From Lichenifustis flavocetrariae (lineage in GTDB: Bacteria; Pseudomonadota; Alphaproteobacteria; Rhizobiales; Beijerinckiaceae): a DNA stretch of 64,000 nucleotides. This document shows positions 45,798 to 54,583 of this stretch, piece by piece. Numbering within the stretch: position 1 is the first letter of the stretch; every line of letters starts with the position of its first letter. Made by a program: the position numbers and the translations under genes. The notes beneath the pieces were generated by a model that saw nothing but the letters and a program-made list of their open reading frames with translations, made no database searches and had not been told where the DNA came from. The stretch is taken from the NCBI RefSeq assembly GCF_026130545.1, contig NZ_JAMOIM010000001.1:558001-622000 (forward strand). The letters run 5' to 3'.

Positions 45798-46469
45798 ATT
45801 CGCCTACTCCTCGTTGAAGACAGTCGCGATCTCGCGACTTGGCTTGCCAAGGTCCTGCGTAACGACGGCTATGCTGTTGATGCGGCCCACGACGGCGAGG
45901 AGGCGGACGATATGCTTCGGCTGGTCCCCTACGATCTCGTGGTCCTCGACCTCGCCTTGCCGCGGATGAGCGGCCTTGAAGTCCTCCGCGGCCTCCGTGC
46001 GCGGGGCAGCGTGGTCCCGGTCATCCTGCTTACCGCCAACGCGAGCCTCAACGGCCGCGTGCGCGGACTGGACGAGGGGGCCGACGACTATCTCGTCAAG
46101 CCGTTTGAGGTGGCTGAGCTCGAGGCGCGGATCCGAGCGCAATTGCGGCGTGCCGGTGGCCGACCAGCGCCGCTCCAGCGCTGCGGCGACCTTGTTTTCG
46201 ACACGACCAGCCGTGACTTCACGCTTGCGGGCGTGCCGCTTGCCCTGACCCCGCGTGAGCAGGCAGTCTTGGAAGCGTTGGTCCGCCGGCCGGGCCGCAC
46301 CCTCAGCAAGGCCGTGCTGGCCGAGGCCGTGTTCGGCTTCGACGACCGCGCCGATCCGAGCGCGATCGAGATCTACGTCCACCGCCTCCGCAAGAAGCTG
46401 GAAGGGAGCGCCGTGACGATCGCAACCTTACGCGGGATGGGCTACCTGCTGCGCCACGATGCGCCGTAG
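45798..46469 (+). CDS. OmpR-family response regulator (TctD-like), ATT at the start position
   Basis: A 223-residue regulator: receiver domain (LLLVEDSRDLATWL, Asp near 51 in VVLDLALPRMSG, Lys in DYLVKPFEVAEL) and OmpR winged helix (LTPREQAVLEALVRRPGRTLSKAVL to YVHRLRKKLEGS). The protein begins where the family begins, at IRLLLVEDS, but that codon is ATT with GGAAGG eight bases upstream; no in-frame ATG or GTG fits, the first being ATG 45912 inside the domain. Either ATT is used or the start was mutated. It overlaps the sensor gene by 11 bases. Partner of TctE-type kinases that control organic-acid uptake. Confidence 0.8.
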   Translation: MRLLLVEDSRDLATWLAKVLRNDGYAVDAAHDGEEADDMLRLVPYDLVVLDLALPRMSGLEVLRGLRARGSVVPVILLTANASLNGRVRGLDEGADDYLVKPFEVAELEARIRAQLRRAGGRPAPLQRCGDLVFDTTSRDFTLAGVPLALTPREQAVLEALVRRPGRTLSKAVLAEAVFGFDDRADPSAIEIYVHRLRKKLEGSAVTIATLRGMGYLLRHDAP

Positions 46470-47826
46470 CCTGCGCAGCCAGCTGCTTGCCTGGGTGCTA
46501 GTGCCCTTGTTGCTGCTCGCGGCGCTGAATGGGACCGCGAGCTGGATCAGCGCCCGCGACGCCGCAGACCTCGTGACGGATCGCATGCTGGCCGCCTCGG
46601 CCCGCTCGATCGCCGAGCAGGCCATCGTCGAGGAGGATCTGATCGCGGTGGTGGTGCCGCCCGCGGCGCTCGAAATGTTCGACACCGGGTCCGGCGACTT
46701 CGTCTACTACGCCGTCACCGACGGCGCGGGCCGGCTGCTCGCCGGCACGGCCGACTTGCCGCGATGGGCGCGGGACCGGACCAGCGGCCAGCCCTCCTCG
46801 ACCGAAGCGGTCTACCGCGACCGGCCGCTCCACCTCTTCGCCCTCGATCACCCCATTGCCGGGCCGGGCCTGGAGGCGAGTGTCACGGTCGTGCTCGGGA
46901 CGACCCTCAACAGCCGGGATGCGCTGCTGCGTCATCTGTGGGCCGTTGGTTTCGGCCAGCAGCTCGCGCTGATCGTGACGGCGGGCCTTTTCATGATCCT
47001 GGGCCTGCGGATGGGTTTGGCGCCGCTGCTCCGGCTCCGTGACGCGGTGATGGCGCGCCCCGGCTCGAGCCTGGAGCCCCTCGAAGCCGGCGCTGTGCAG
47101 GCCGAGCTGCAGCCGCTGGTCGTCGCTCTCAACCAACAGCTCGACCGCGTGCAGAAGCAACTCGCGGCGCAGCATCGCTTCGTCACCAACGCAGCCCATC
47201 AGCTGCGCACCCCGCTGGCGCTGCTCAACGTGCAGGCAACCTATGCGCGGCGCACCCTCGGCAGCGCCGAACAGGATGCGGCGCTGGCCGCGATTCAGTC
47301 CGGCACGCAGCAGCTGTCGCGCCTGTCGGGCCAGTTGCTTACCCTCGCACGCGCCGAACCGGGCAGCCGCCGGCCGCGCGCCGACCGCGTCGACCTCGGC
47401 GCTTTGGCGCACCGGGTGCTCGACGATTTCGCCGAAGCGGCGCTCGCCAAGGGCATCGACCTCGGGCTGGAAGAGCAGGAAGGGACCACCGTCCGCGGCG
47501 ATGCCACGATGCTCGGCGAACTGCTGGTCAACCTCGTCGACAATGCGCTGCGCTACTGCCCGTCCGGCAGCAGCGTGACCGTGAGGGTGCAACGGGCCGG
47601 AGACGACGCCCTCGTCGCCGTGCAGGACGATGGCCCCGGCCTGCCGCCCTCCGAGTGGGAGCGGGTCTTCGAGCGCTTCTACCGCGCACCCGACACGCCG
47701 ATGGAGGGAAGCGGCCTCGGCCTCGCCATCGTCCAGGAGGTCGCGACCGCGGCGGGCGGGCGTGTTCTGGCGCGGGCGATGGACGGCGGCGGCCTCGTGG
47801 TCGAGGTCAGGCTGCCGGCTGCCTGA
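46459..47826 (+). CDS. TctE-like sensor histidine kinase
   Basis: A 455-residue inner-membrane kinase: first membrane segment (LLAWVLVPLLLLAALN), a periplasmic TctE_N-type domain (about 30-165), second membrane segment (ALIVTAGLFMILG), HAMP-like linker, HisKA with His near 249 (FVTNAAHQLRTPLALL) and HATPase (NLVDNALRYCPSG, DDGPGLPP, GSGLGLAIVQEV). The start overlaps the end of the regulator gene. The pair most likely senses a small organic acid and may regulate the adjacent convergent ABC operon, which is inference from position. Confidence 0.88.
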   Translation: MRRSLRSQLLAWVLVPLLLLAALNGTASWISARDAADLVTDRMLAASARSIAEQAIVEEDLIAVVVPPAALEMFDTGSGDFVYYAVTDGAGRLLAGTADLPRWARDRTSGQPSSTEAVYRDRPLHLFALDHPIAGPGLEASVTVVLGTTLNSRDALLRHLWAVGFGQQLALIVTAGLFMILGLRMGLAPLLRLRDAVMARPGSSLEPLEAGAVQAELQPLVVALNQQLDRVQKQLAAQHRFVTNAAHQLRTPLALLNVQATYARRTLGSAEQDAALAAIQSGTQQLSRLSGQLLTLARAEPGSRRPRADRVDLGALAHRVLDDFAEAALAKGIDLGLEEQEGTTVRGDATMLGELLVNLVDNALRYCPSGSSVTVRVQRAGDDALVAVQDDGPGLPPSEWERVFERFYRAPDTPMEGSGLGLAIVQEVATAAGGRVLARAMDGGGLVVEVRLPAA

Positions 47827-47856
47827 TCTCCCGATCGAACCCGACCCGTGTGGCAC

Positions 47857-48726
47857 TCAATGCCCGTCGAACGGGACCGGCCGCCACTTAACGAGACGGT
47901 TCTCGACGATCGTGATGATCCCCTCGACCACCAGCGCAAGCACGGCCAGGATCACCATGGCGGCAAAGACGCCGTTGGCGTTGAAGCTGCCCTGGGCTGT
48001 CGAGATCAGCAGGCCGACGCCCTTCTTGGCGCCGAGGAACTCGCCCACAACGGCGCCGACGAGCGCGAATCCGAAGCTGACGTGGAGGCTCGCGAGGATC
48101 CAGCTCATCGCCGAGGGGATGATCACGGCGCGGGTGATCTGGAACGACGAGGCGCCGAGGATCTGCGCGTTGGCGATCATCGCCCGGTCCGCCTCGCGCA
48201 CACCCTGGAACGCGTTGGCAAAGACCACGAAGAACACCATCACCACGGCGAGCGCCACCTTGGACGCCATGCCGAGCCCGAGCGCGATGATGAAGATCGA
48301 GCCGAGGACGACGCGGGGGATGGAATTTGCAACCTTGATGTAGGTCGAGAAGATGTCGGCGAGCAGCTTGTTGCGTCCCAGGACGATGCCGCAGACCACG
48401 CCGCCGACCGCGCCGATGAAAAAGCCAAGCAGCGTCTCCTCCAGGGTCACGACGACCTGCTCCCACAGCGGCCCCTGCGAGGTCCCCTCCGTGACCCAGG
48501 TCCAGACTTGGTCGGCGATGCCGGACGGGCTTGCGAAGAAGAAGGGGTCGATGAGCCCGAGACGGGTGCCGAGCTCCCACCCGCCGAGAACGACGACGAG
48601 AATTGCTAGGCGCGCGGTGATCACGACCTGCCGTCGACGACGTGAGGCGTGCCGCGCGGCGATCTCGAGGCTCGACGGGCTGGTCAGCGTGGCGGGCGGA
48701 TCGAGCGTCTGGCCGATGACGGACAT
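47857..48726 (-). CDS. ABC transporter permease (SsuC/TauC/NrtB type)
   Basis: A 289-residue permease with a long Arg-rich N-terminus and six hydrophobic segments. The EAA-like loop is AQILGASSFQITRAVIIPSA with the following SWILASLHVSFGFALVGAVV, characteristic of sulfonate/nitrate/taurine/pyrimidine-precursor importers. It is the last gene of the operon from 51.66 kb, 11 bases after the ATPase. It converges with the kinase gene. Confidence 0.9.
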   Translation of the reverse strand: MSVIGQTLDPPATLTSPSSLEIAARHASRRRRQVVITARLAILVVVLGGWELGTRLGLIDPFFFASPSGIADQVWTWVTEGTSQGPLWEQVVVTLEETLLGFFIGAVGGVVCGIVLGRNKLLADIFSTYIKVANSIPRVVLGSIFIIALGLGMASKVALAVVMVFFVVFANAFQGVREADRAMIANAQILGASSFQITRAVIIPSAMSWILASLHVSFGFALVGAVVGEFLGAKKGVGLLISTAQGSFNANGVFAAMVILAVLALVVEGIITIVENRLVKWRPVPFDGH

Positions 48727-48737
48727 GAACGGTTCTC

Positions 48738-49547
48738 TCAGGCGGCGGCAGAGGCCTGGTTGTGGCTGCGCTGCACTTCCTCGCGCAGGTTCCCCCAGAT
48801 GGTGCGGGCATAGTCGATGAAGGCGGGGTCGTAGCGGATCTCGGCCGTCACGCGCGGGCGCGGCAGGTCGATCGTGTAGACCGCCTTCACGGTGGCGGGG
48901 CCGGCTGTCAGCACGTAGACCTTGTCGGCAAGCGCGATGGCTTCCTCGAGGTCGTGCGTCACGAAGATGACAGAGGCCCCCGCTTCCGACCAGAGGTCGA
49001 GCAGTTCGTCCTGCATCAAAGTGCGGGTCTGAATGTCGAGCGCGCTGAAGGGCTCGTCCAGCAGCAGGATCTTGGGCTGGTTGATGAAGGTCTGGGCCAG
49101 GGCGACGCGCTTGCGCATGCCCCCCGAGAGCTGGTGCGGATAATGCTTCTCGAAGCGCGACAGGCCCACCCGGGCGATCCAGTCTCGCGCCTTGTCGTGG
49201 GCTTCCGCCTTGCCGGCGCCGCGAAACATCGGCCCCGCCGCGACATTGTCGAGCACGTTGCGCCAGGGGAACAGCGCATCGGCCTGGAAAACGAAGCCGA
49301 TGTCGCGGCTAATGCCTGTCACCGGCTGCCCGAACAGGCGGACGTCGCCCTGGTTGGGGCGAGCGAGGCCGGTGACGAGGTTTAGGGTCGTCGACTTGCC
49401 GCATCCGGTGGGGCCGACGACGCAGGTGAACTCGCCCCGCTTGACCGTCATGCTGAAGTCGCGCAGCGCGGTCATCACCTTGGCGTCGGGGGTGACAAAG
49501 CGGCGCGTGACGTCGACGAGCTCGATGGCGGGTCCCGCGGCGATCAT
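48738..49547 (-). CDS. ABC transporter ATP-binding protein (SsuB/TauB type)
   Basis: A 269-residue ATPase: Walker A VGPTGCGKST, Q-loop VFQADALFPWRN, signature LSGGMRKRVALAQ, Walker B ILLLDEPFSALD, switch His FVTHDLEEAIALAD. All are of the nitrate/sulfonate/bicarbonate class. The start overlaps the stop of the binding-protein gene by ATGA. Confidence 0.92.
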   Translation of the reverse strand: MIAAGPAIELVDVTRRFVTPDAKVMTALRDFSMTVKRGEFTCVVGPTGCGKSTTLNLVTGLARPNQGDVRLFGQPVTGISRDIGFVFQADALFPWRNVLDNVAAGPMFRGAGKAEAHDKARDWIARVGLSRFEKHYPHQLSGGMRKRVALAQTFINQPKILLLDEPFSALDIQTRTLMQDELLDLWSEAGASVIFVTHDLEEAIALADKVYVLTAGPATVKAVYTIDLPRPRVTAEIRYDPAFIDYARTIWGNLREEVQRSHNQASAAA

Positions 49548-50554
49548 TTGGCGGCGTCCACGAAGCTCGTGGAATAGGTCTTGGCGAGGTCGACCGACTT
49601 GCCCTGCACATTCTTCGAAAAACTCTGGAGCACCTTCAGCACGGTCTCGGGGCCGTTGGCCGGCATCCTGCCGTCGGCCGTGAACATCGCCTTGCCGTCG
49701 GCAAGGCCCTGCACGTAGAGCGCCTTGTCGCCGACATAATAGTCCTTCGGCATCTGGTCGGCGATCTCGACCGCGCTGTGGTCATGGATCCAGTGCAGCG
49801 TCTTCACCAGAGCGTTGGCGAGCTTCTGGGCCTCATCCTTGTGCCCGTCGAGCCAGGCCGACTGCACGTAGAAGGAGGCGGCTGGATAGGGGCCGCCTAG
49901 AGCCTCCATGGTCTTCTCCGGCGTGCGCAGGTCGATCATGACCTTGGCCTCGCCGCGCTTAACGAGCTGGCTGACGGTTGGCTCGGTGGTCATGCCGGCC
50001 TGGATCTGATCCTGCTTCATGGCGGCGATGAACGTGTTGCCTGCGCCGACCGGCAGCAGGCTGTAGTCGCCTGCCTTGAGCCCGGCGCGTGCCACGATGA
50101 AGCGGGTCAGGAAGTCGGTCGACGAACCGAGCCCCGTCACCCCCAGCGTCGTGCCCTTGAGGTCAGCCGGCGCCTTGACCGTCTCGGCGGCCTTCGTCGA
50201 CAGCATCTCGACCTCGCCAGGAGCCTGGCTGAACTGCACGATGGCGGTGATCGACTTGCCCTTGGCCTGCAGGTCGATCGTGTGGTCGTAGAACCCGACG
50301 ACCCCCTGCACCGCGCCGGCCAAGAGCTCGTTCTCGGCTTCCACGCCGGCGCGAGAGTTGATCAGGTCGACGTCGAGCCCCTGCTCCTTGAAGAAGCCGA
50401 GTTTCTCGCAGAGCACGGGCGGCAGGTAGATCTGCTTTTCCATGCCGCCTACGATGATGCTGATCTTGTCGGCCGCCTGGGCGGCCGGTGCTGCGGCCGT
50501 CGCGGCCACCACAGTGACGATGCCGAACAGGAGCGCCGGCCTGATCTTGTTCAT
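49544..50554 (-). CDS. ABC transporter substrate-binding protein (NMT1/SsuA type)
   Basis: A 336-residue periplasmic protein. A signal peptide (MNKIRPALLFGIVTVV, cleavage after AAQA) is followed by an NMT1-like domain: EKLGFFKEQGLDVDLI, GVVGFYDHTIDLQ, LGVTGLGSSTDFL and AGMTTEPTVSQL. Family ligands are aromatic or aliphatic sulfonates, nitrate, thiamine precursors or aromatic acids; the sequence does not decide. The longer open frame upstream belongs to the antisense of the propeller gene. It lies 26 bases after the propeller gene. Confidence 0.9.
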   Translation of the reverse strand: MNKIRPALLFGIVTVVAATAAAPAAQAADKISIIVGGMEKQIYLPPVLCEKLGFFKEQGLDVDLINSRAGVEAENELLAGAVQGVVGFYDHTIDLQAKGKSITAIVQFSQAPGEVEMLSTKAAETVKAPADLKGTTLGVTGLGSSTDFLTRFIVARAGLKAGDYSLLPVGAGNTFIAAMKQDQIQAGMTTEPTVSQLVKRGEAKVMIDLRTPEKTMEALGGPYPAASFYVQSAWLDGHKDEAQKLANALVKTLHWIHDHSAVEIADQMPKDYYVGDKALYVQGLADGKAMFTADGRMPANGPETVLKVLQSFSKNVQGKSVDLAKTYSTSFVDAAK

Positions 50555-50580
50555 ATCGATCCTCCGATCCCGTAGTGCCG

Positions 50581-51657
50581 TTAGTTCTTGCCGTAGGCCA
50601 GCACCGTGAAGCTGTTCGGGGTAAATGTGTTGGGATAGAAGGGCGACACCGCCGTCAGGATCTTCTTGGCAGGGTCTGCCGAGCCTTCCGCCGTGACGGC
50701 ATAGAGGGTGCCGCTCTTGTGATCCATCGCCATGGTGCGGACGAAGGCGCGGGTGCCGAGCGTCTCCTCGGGCTTGTAGGTGTTGGCGTCCACCTGTTCG
50801 AAGACGTTGAGGTTGGCGCCGAGCCCGTTCGTCGAGAAGATGCGCTTCAGCGCGGGATCGTAGGCGAGGCTGTCGGTGCCAGCGCCGATCTCGGCGCTGT
50901 AAATGATCGTTCCGGTCGTGCCGTCTAGGACCACGAGCGAGGGCTTGACGGCGCCGCGGCCGCGGCACCCCACGAAGACCCTGTCGTTTGCGGCATCGGC
51001 CGCCACGGAGGTCGGCTGGCCGCATTTGGCAGCGACGTCGATCTCGGCCAGCACCTTTCCGCCGGCCGTGTCGATCCGGTCGACCTTGTCGAGGTCCTGG
51101 GCCGCGAGGAAGAACGCCTTGCCGTCGCTGTCGGCGCCCTCGACCTTCTTGCTGGCGACATGCAGGTGGCCGACGTCCTTCATGGACGGCAGCTCGAGCA
51201 TGACGAGGTCGGTCCCGTCCTTGCCCCCGCTCATGTTGACCACGAGCCGCTTGCCCACGGGGTCGTAGTGGCTGGTGTCGAGCTCCTCGCCAACCTTGAC
51301 CGGCTCCTGCGCCTCAAGGGTGGACAGCTTGAATGGGATGAGGGTTCCATTCTCGTTATTGGAAAGACCGAGATCAAGGTCGGGGATGAGCACCGCACCG
51401 TTGGAGCTCGCTTCGACCGTCCCGGCGATCGTCTTGACGACCTTATGCCCGACCGGATCGAAGACCTGGAGGCCCTCCTTGCGATGGCCCAGGAACACGT
51501 GGTTCGTGCCCTCGTCGAAGGAGACGTAGTCCCACGCCGAGGCTTTGCCGTCGATCGTAGTCGCGGTCTTGAGATGCCAGCCGTCCGCCGCGGACGCGAA
51601 CGATGTCGGTAGGCAAGCGGCGGTCGCCAGCATCGCCGATACAAGTGCGGTCTTCAT
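50581..51657 (-). CDS. Secreted YncE-like beta-propeller protein
   Basis: A 358-residue exported protein: signal peptide MKTALVSAMLATAACLPTSF with cleavage after FASA, then repeated YncE/NHL-like blades, each with a pattern such as NHVFLGHRKEGLQVFD, KRLVVNMSGGKD, DRVFVGCRGRG and KRIFSTNGLGANLNVFE. Two Cys (in AAKCGQ and VGCRGR) may form a disulfide. It is the first gene of the SsuABC-like operon, unusual for such importers; a role in periplasmic capture or oxidation of the substrate is only inferred. A second secreted propeller is encoded at 56.6 kb. Confidence 0.8.
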   Translation of the reverse strand: MKTALVSAMLATAACLPTSFASAADGWHLKTATTIDGKASAWDYVSFDEGTNHVFLGHRKEGLQVFDPVGHKVVKTIAGTVEASSNGAVLIPDLDLGLSNNENGTLIPFKLSTLEAQEPVKVGEELDTSHYDPVGKRLVVNMSGGKDGTDLVMLELPSMKDVGHLHVASKKVEGADSDGKAFFLAAQDLDKVDRIDTAGGKVLAEIDVAAKCGQPTSVAADAANDRVFVGCRGRGAVKPSLVVLDGTTGTIIYSAEIGAGTDSLAYDPALKRIFSTNGLGANLNVFEQVDANTYKPEETLGTRAFVRTMAMDHKSGTLYAVTAEGSADPAKKILTAVSPFYPNTFTPNSFTVLAYGKN

Positions 51658-52481
51658 GCCATCCTCCCTCTGATCATGACCCGCCGTTTGGTCCGGCAGG
51701 TTCGGTGTTGAAGGAATGATAGCACCCCCAGCTTTCAGCTGGCTTTCAGTCGGCGCGGAAATCATCGCAGGGCGGGTGACTCGGCGGTCACCGCTTCGTC
51801 GATGAGTTCCTCCGCGAACGACTGGTCGTTCAGCGGGCTCTTCCCATGCCTTGGCAATCGGCAAGCCCGCCGTCGACTGCTTCGCACGGAAGCATCGGGA
51901 GGCGGGACCGATTTCGCACCGGAGTTTTGCTCAGACTAAGCGGCTAATCCCAAACGGCCCGGCGCGCCGTGCGACCCTCCTGCAACTCGCGCAAGCACGA
52001 ACGGCCGCTTTCGAGAACGGCCGCGAAAGCGTTGAACGGCGTAGATGGGCGCACAGCTGACCGGCTGCTCAATTGCTCGTTGTGGCCGCATGCGTGCGAC
52101 GGCTTTTGCACAACCATGGTCAGCAACTGCCCCTCGCGGCTGGGACTCCGTTCAATGTCAGCATGGATTGCGGCGACATGTGGCCGTCCATTCGGCTTCA
52201 GCTGGCGCGGATGAGTCAACGGCCAACAAATAGGACCAGCGGATCGCTGGTAAGCATTAGTGCCCTCGATTGAGTACATGAGATTGGCGACGGCGCGGCG
52301 CGAAGCAGACCTCGCCGTCGCGCTCACATCGCAGAAAGTCTACGACTCGGTCAGCCCGTCAAGCTTAACCATTGAGCCTCGCCGGCAGCCAGTGGCCGCC
52401 GGTTTGGATAAATCGCTCACAATCATCTACTTGACGCATAAAAGGGTCTATGGGCGGGAATCAGCGTTGCCCTATAGCGCC
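51658..52481. other. Intergenic, no gene seen
   Basis: The 824 bases between the two minus-strand operons hold no gene I can support. GC content and codon bias drop, short frames on both strands lack motifs, and the promoter of the propeller/ABC operon must lie near 51.7 kb. The length suggests a lost gene. Confidence 0.45.
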
Positions 52482-52859
52482 TCACTGCATAGCGGTGGTG
52501 ACGATGGTGTCGTAGGGGCTGCCGATCAGCGGTTGCAGGTCGTTGCGGAACTTGCGCGTGTGGACTGCCTCGAGGTGCTTGGCAAAATCACCCTCGCTCT
52601 TCCACAATTCGAGCAGAGCGAAGTGGTTGGGGTGCACGGTCTCCCGCAGGATCGTAAAAGAGACAAGTCCTGGCTCGCCTTGTGTGTCGCTGTTCATTTG
52701 CTTCAGCAGCGCCTGGGCCTTTTCTTCGTTCTGCGGCACGAACTGGTCCGGGATGGCGTCGATCAACGTCATGACGGTGACGGGTTCGGCCGCCTGCGCC
52801 ATCGAGACCGTCGCGCACAGCGCCATTATGCCGAACAACGCCAAAGGCAGTTTCCTCAT
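52482..52859 (-). CDS. Secreted ABM-domain (quinol monooxygenase-like) protein
   Basis: A 125-residue protein with a signal peptide (MRKLPLALFGIMALCATV, cleavage after AQAA) and an antibiotic-biosynthesis-monooxygenase type ferredoxin-like domain: EPGLVSFTILRETVHPNHF, LLELWKSEGDFAKHLE and a His-containing strand. Cytoplasmic relatives act without cofactor on quinols; exported forms are uncharacterised. It follows the TPP enzyme with a 4-base overlap. A close counterpart, frameshifted, lies at 57.8 kb. Confidence 0.8.
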   Translation of the reverse strand: MRKLPLALFGIMALCATVSMAQAAEPVTVMTLIDAIPDQFVPQNEEKAQALLKQMNSDTQGEPGLVSFTILRETVHPNHFALLELWKSEGDFAKHLEAVHTRKFRNDLQPLIGSPYDTIVTTAMQ

Positions 52860-54583
52860 GGTTTTTCTCCTTTTTGACCCTGGAGCCGAGCGATCGGAGC
52901 GTCAGACAGACGCGCGGTCGGCGTGATTTGATCGGGGTCGACGATCAACTCGAGAAGCGCTGGAGCACCCGCCGCGAGGGCTGCCTGGAGGGCTGGCGCG
53001 AAATCGGCCGTGGTTTCGACGCGCGCCGCATGGGCGCCGAACGCGCGGGCCAAGTTCGCGAAGTCGGGTCCCTCGATCCGCGTCGCCGAGATCCGGCCTG
53101 GGAAGCGGCGGGCCTGATGCATGCGGATGGTGCCGTAAAGGCCGTTGTTGACGACGAGGACGATCACGTTGGCGCCGAACTGCTTCGCGGTTGCGAGCTC
53201 CTGCGGGTACATCAGGAAATCGCCGTCCCCCGCGACGCAGATCACCGTGCGGTGCGGGTGCCGCAGCTTGGCCGCGACCGCAGCCGGAAAACCGTAGCCC
53301 ATGGCGCCGCTCGTCGGAGCGAGCTCGGTGCGGGGCTGCCGGTAGCGATAGTACCGGTGGACCCAAACCGTGAAGTTCCCGGCCCCGTTGGTCACGACAG
53401 CATCGCCCGGGAGTATTTCGGAGAGATGTCGAACAACGGCCGCCATGTCGACCCCGCGAGGCGGGGGCGTCACGGCCGTGCTGTCCGAAAAGCGGAGAAA
53501 GCTTTCCCGCATGGTGCGGGTACGATCCCGCCCCGGTCGGGCATCTCCGGGGCCCCCGAGTGACGCCAAGGCTGCGGCCGCCTCGGCAGTGCCGGCGCAG
53601 ATCGCGAGGTCCGCCTGCACGACGGACGACAATTCGTTAGCGTCGGGGTGGATATGGATCAGTCGCTGGTGGGTGCGGACCGGCTCGATCAGCGTGTAGC
53701 CCGCCGTCGCGACCTCGCCGAGCCGGGCGCCGACGACGAGCAGCAGGTCGGCCTCGCGCACGTTGCGCGTCAGGGTCGGGTCCGTGCCGAGCGTCAGGTG
53801 GCCGACGTAATTCGGCCGCATGTTGTCGAAGACGTCCTGCCGACGGAACGAGCTCACCACCGGTAGGTCGTGCCGGTCGACGAACTGCGCGAGGTCATGC
53901 GCCGCCGCGTCGCTCCAACCGCTCCCGCCCACGATAACGAGCGGCCGCTCCGCCTGCTCGAGGGCCGCGGCGATCTCCAAGACCTGGGCTGCCGTAGGGG
54001 CGCTCTGCACGGGCTGGTAGCGGCGCGGCTGAGCAACGCTTGCCACACCCGCGAGCGTGTCCTCAGGCAAGGCTAGGATCACAGGTCCGGGCCGCCCCGA
54101 GGTCGCCACCTGGAAGGCTCGGAGCACGTATTCGGGGATACGGGCCGGGTCGTCGATTTCGGCCGTCCACTTGGCGAGCGGGCCAAACATGGCGCGATAG
54201 TCGACCTCCTGGAATCCGCCGCGATCCCGGAAGGCGCGGTCAATCTGCCCGATGAACAGGATCATCGGTGTCGAGTCGTGAAAGGCGGTGTGCACCCCGA
54301 TGCTGGCGTGGGTCGCCCCCGGGCCTCGCGTCACCATGCAGATGCCTGGGCGGCCCGTCAGCTTGCCGTCCGCCTCTGCCATATTGGCGGCGGCACCCTC
54401 GTGCTTGGCAACGACGACGTCGATCTCCGGCGCGTCGCACAGGGCATCGAGCACGTCGAGATAGCTTTCGCCCGGCACACAGAAGATGCGGTCGACGCCC
54501 TGGATCTGGAGTGCCTCGACGAGAAGGCGTCCGCCGTTCTGCGGCGCGGGCGCGCTAGGCTGTCCATGGAAAATCTCAGTCAT
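52856..54583 (-). CDS. Thiamine pyrophosphate enzyme, acetolactate synthase-like
   Basis: A 575-residue TPP-dependent enzyme. N-terminal domain with the catalytic Glu in VVAKHEGAAANMAEADGKLT and RGPGATHASIGVHTAFHDS; central FAD/DHS-like domain (VGGSGWSDAAAHDLA); C-terminal TPP-binding motif beginning at AGDGDFLMY and ending in VNN. It lacks biosynthetic-gene neighbours and an ilvN subunit, so it is more likely a catabolic 2-keto-acid decarboxylase or carboligase. It is coupled by 4-base overlaps to the MFS gene before it and the ABM gene after it. Confidence 0.87.
   Translation of the reverse strand: MTEIFHGQPSAPAPQNGGRLLVEALQIQGVDRIFCVPGESYLDVLDALCDAPEIDVVVAKHEGAAANMAEADGKLTGRPGICMVTRGPGATHASIGVHTAFHDSTPMILFIGQIDRAFRDRGGFQEVDYRAMFGPLAKWTAEIDDPARIPEYVLRAFQVATSGRPGPVILALPEDTLAGVASVAQPRRYQPVQSAPTAAQVLEIAAALEQAERPLVIVGGSGWSDAAAHDLAQFVDRHDLPVVSSFRRQDVFDNMRPNYVGHLTLGTDPTLTRNVREADLLLVVGARLGEVATAGYTLIEPVRTHQRLIHIHPDANELSSVVQADLAICAGTAEAAAALASLGGPGDARPGRDRTRTMRESFLRFSDSTAVTPPPRGVDMAAVVRHLSEILPGDAVVTNGAGNFTVWVHRYYRYRQPRTELAPTSGAMGYGFPAAVAAKLRHPHRTVICVAGDGDFLMYPQELATAKQFGANVIVLVVNNGLYGTIRMHQARRFPGRISATRIEGPDFANLARAFGAHAARVETTADFAPALQAALAAGAPALLELIVDPDQITPTARLSDAPIARLQGQKGEKP

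Noticed and set aside
51658-52481. Small frames on both strands in the 0.8-kb gap
   Set aside because: None has family motifs, a good ribosome site or the codon bias of neighbouring genes.
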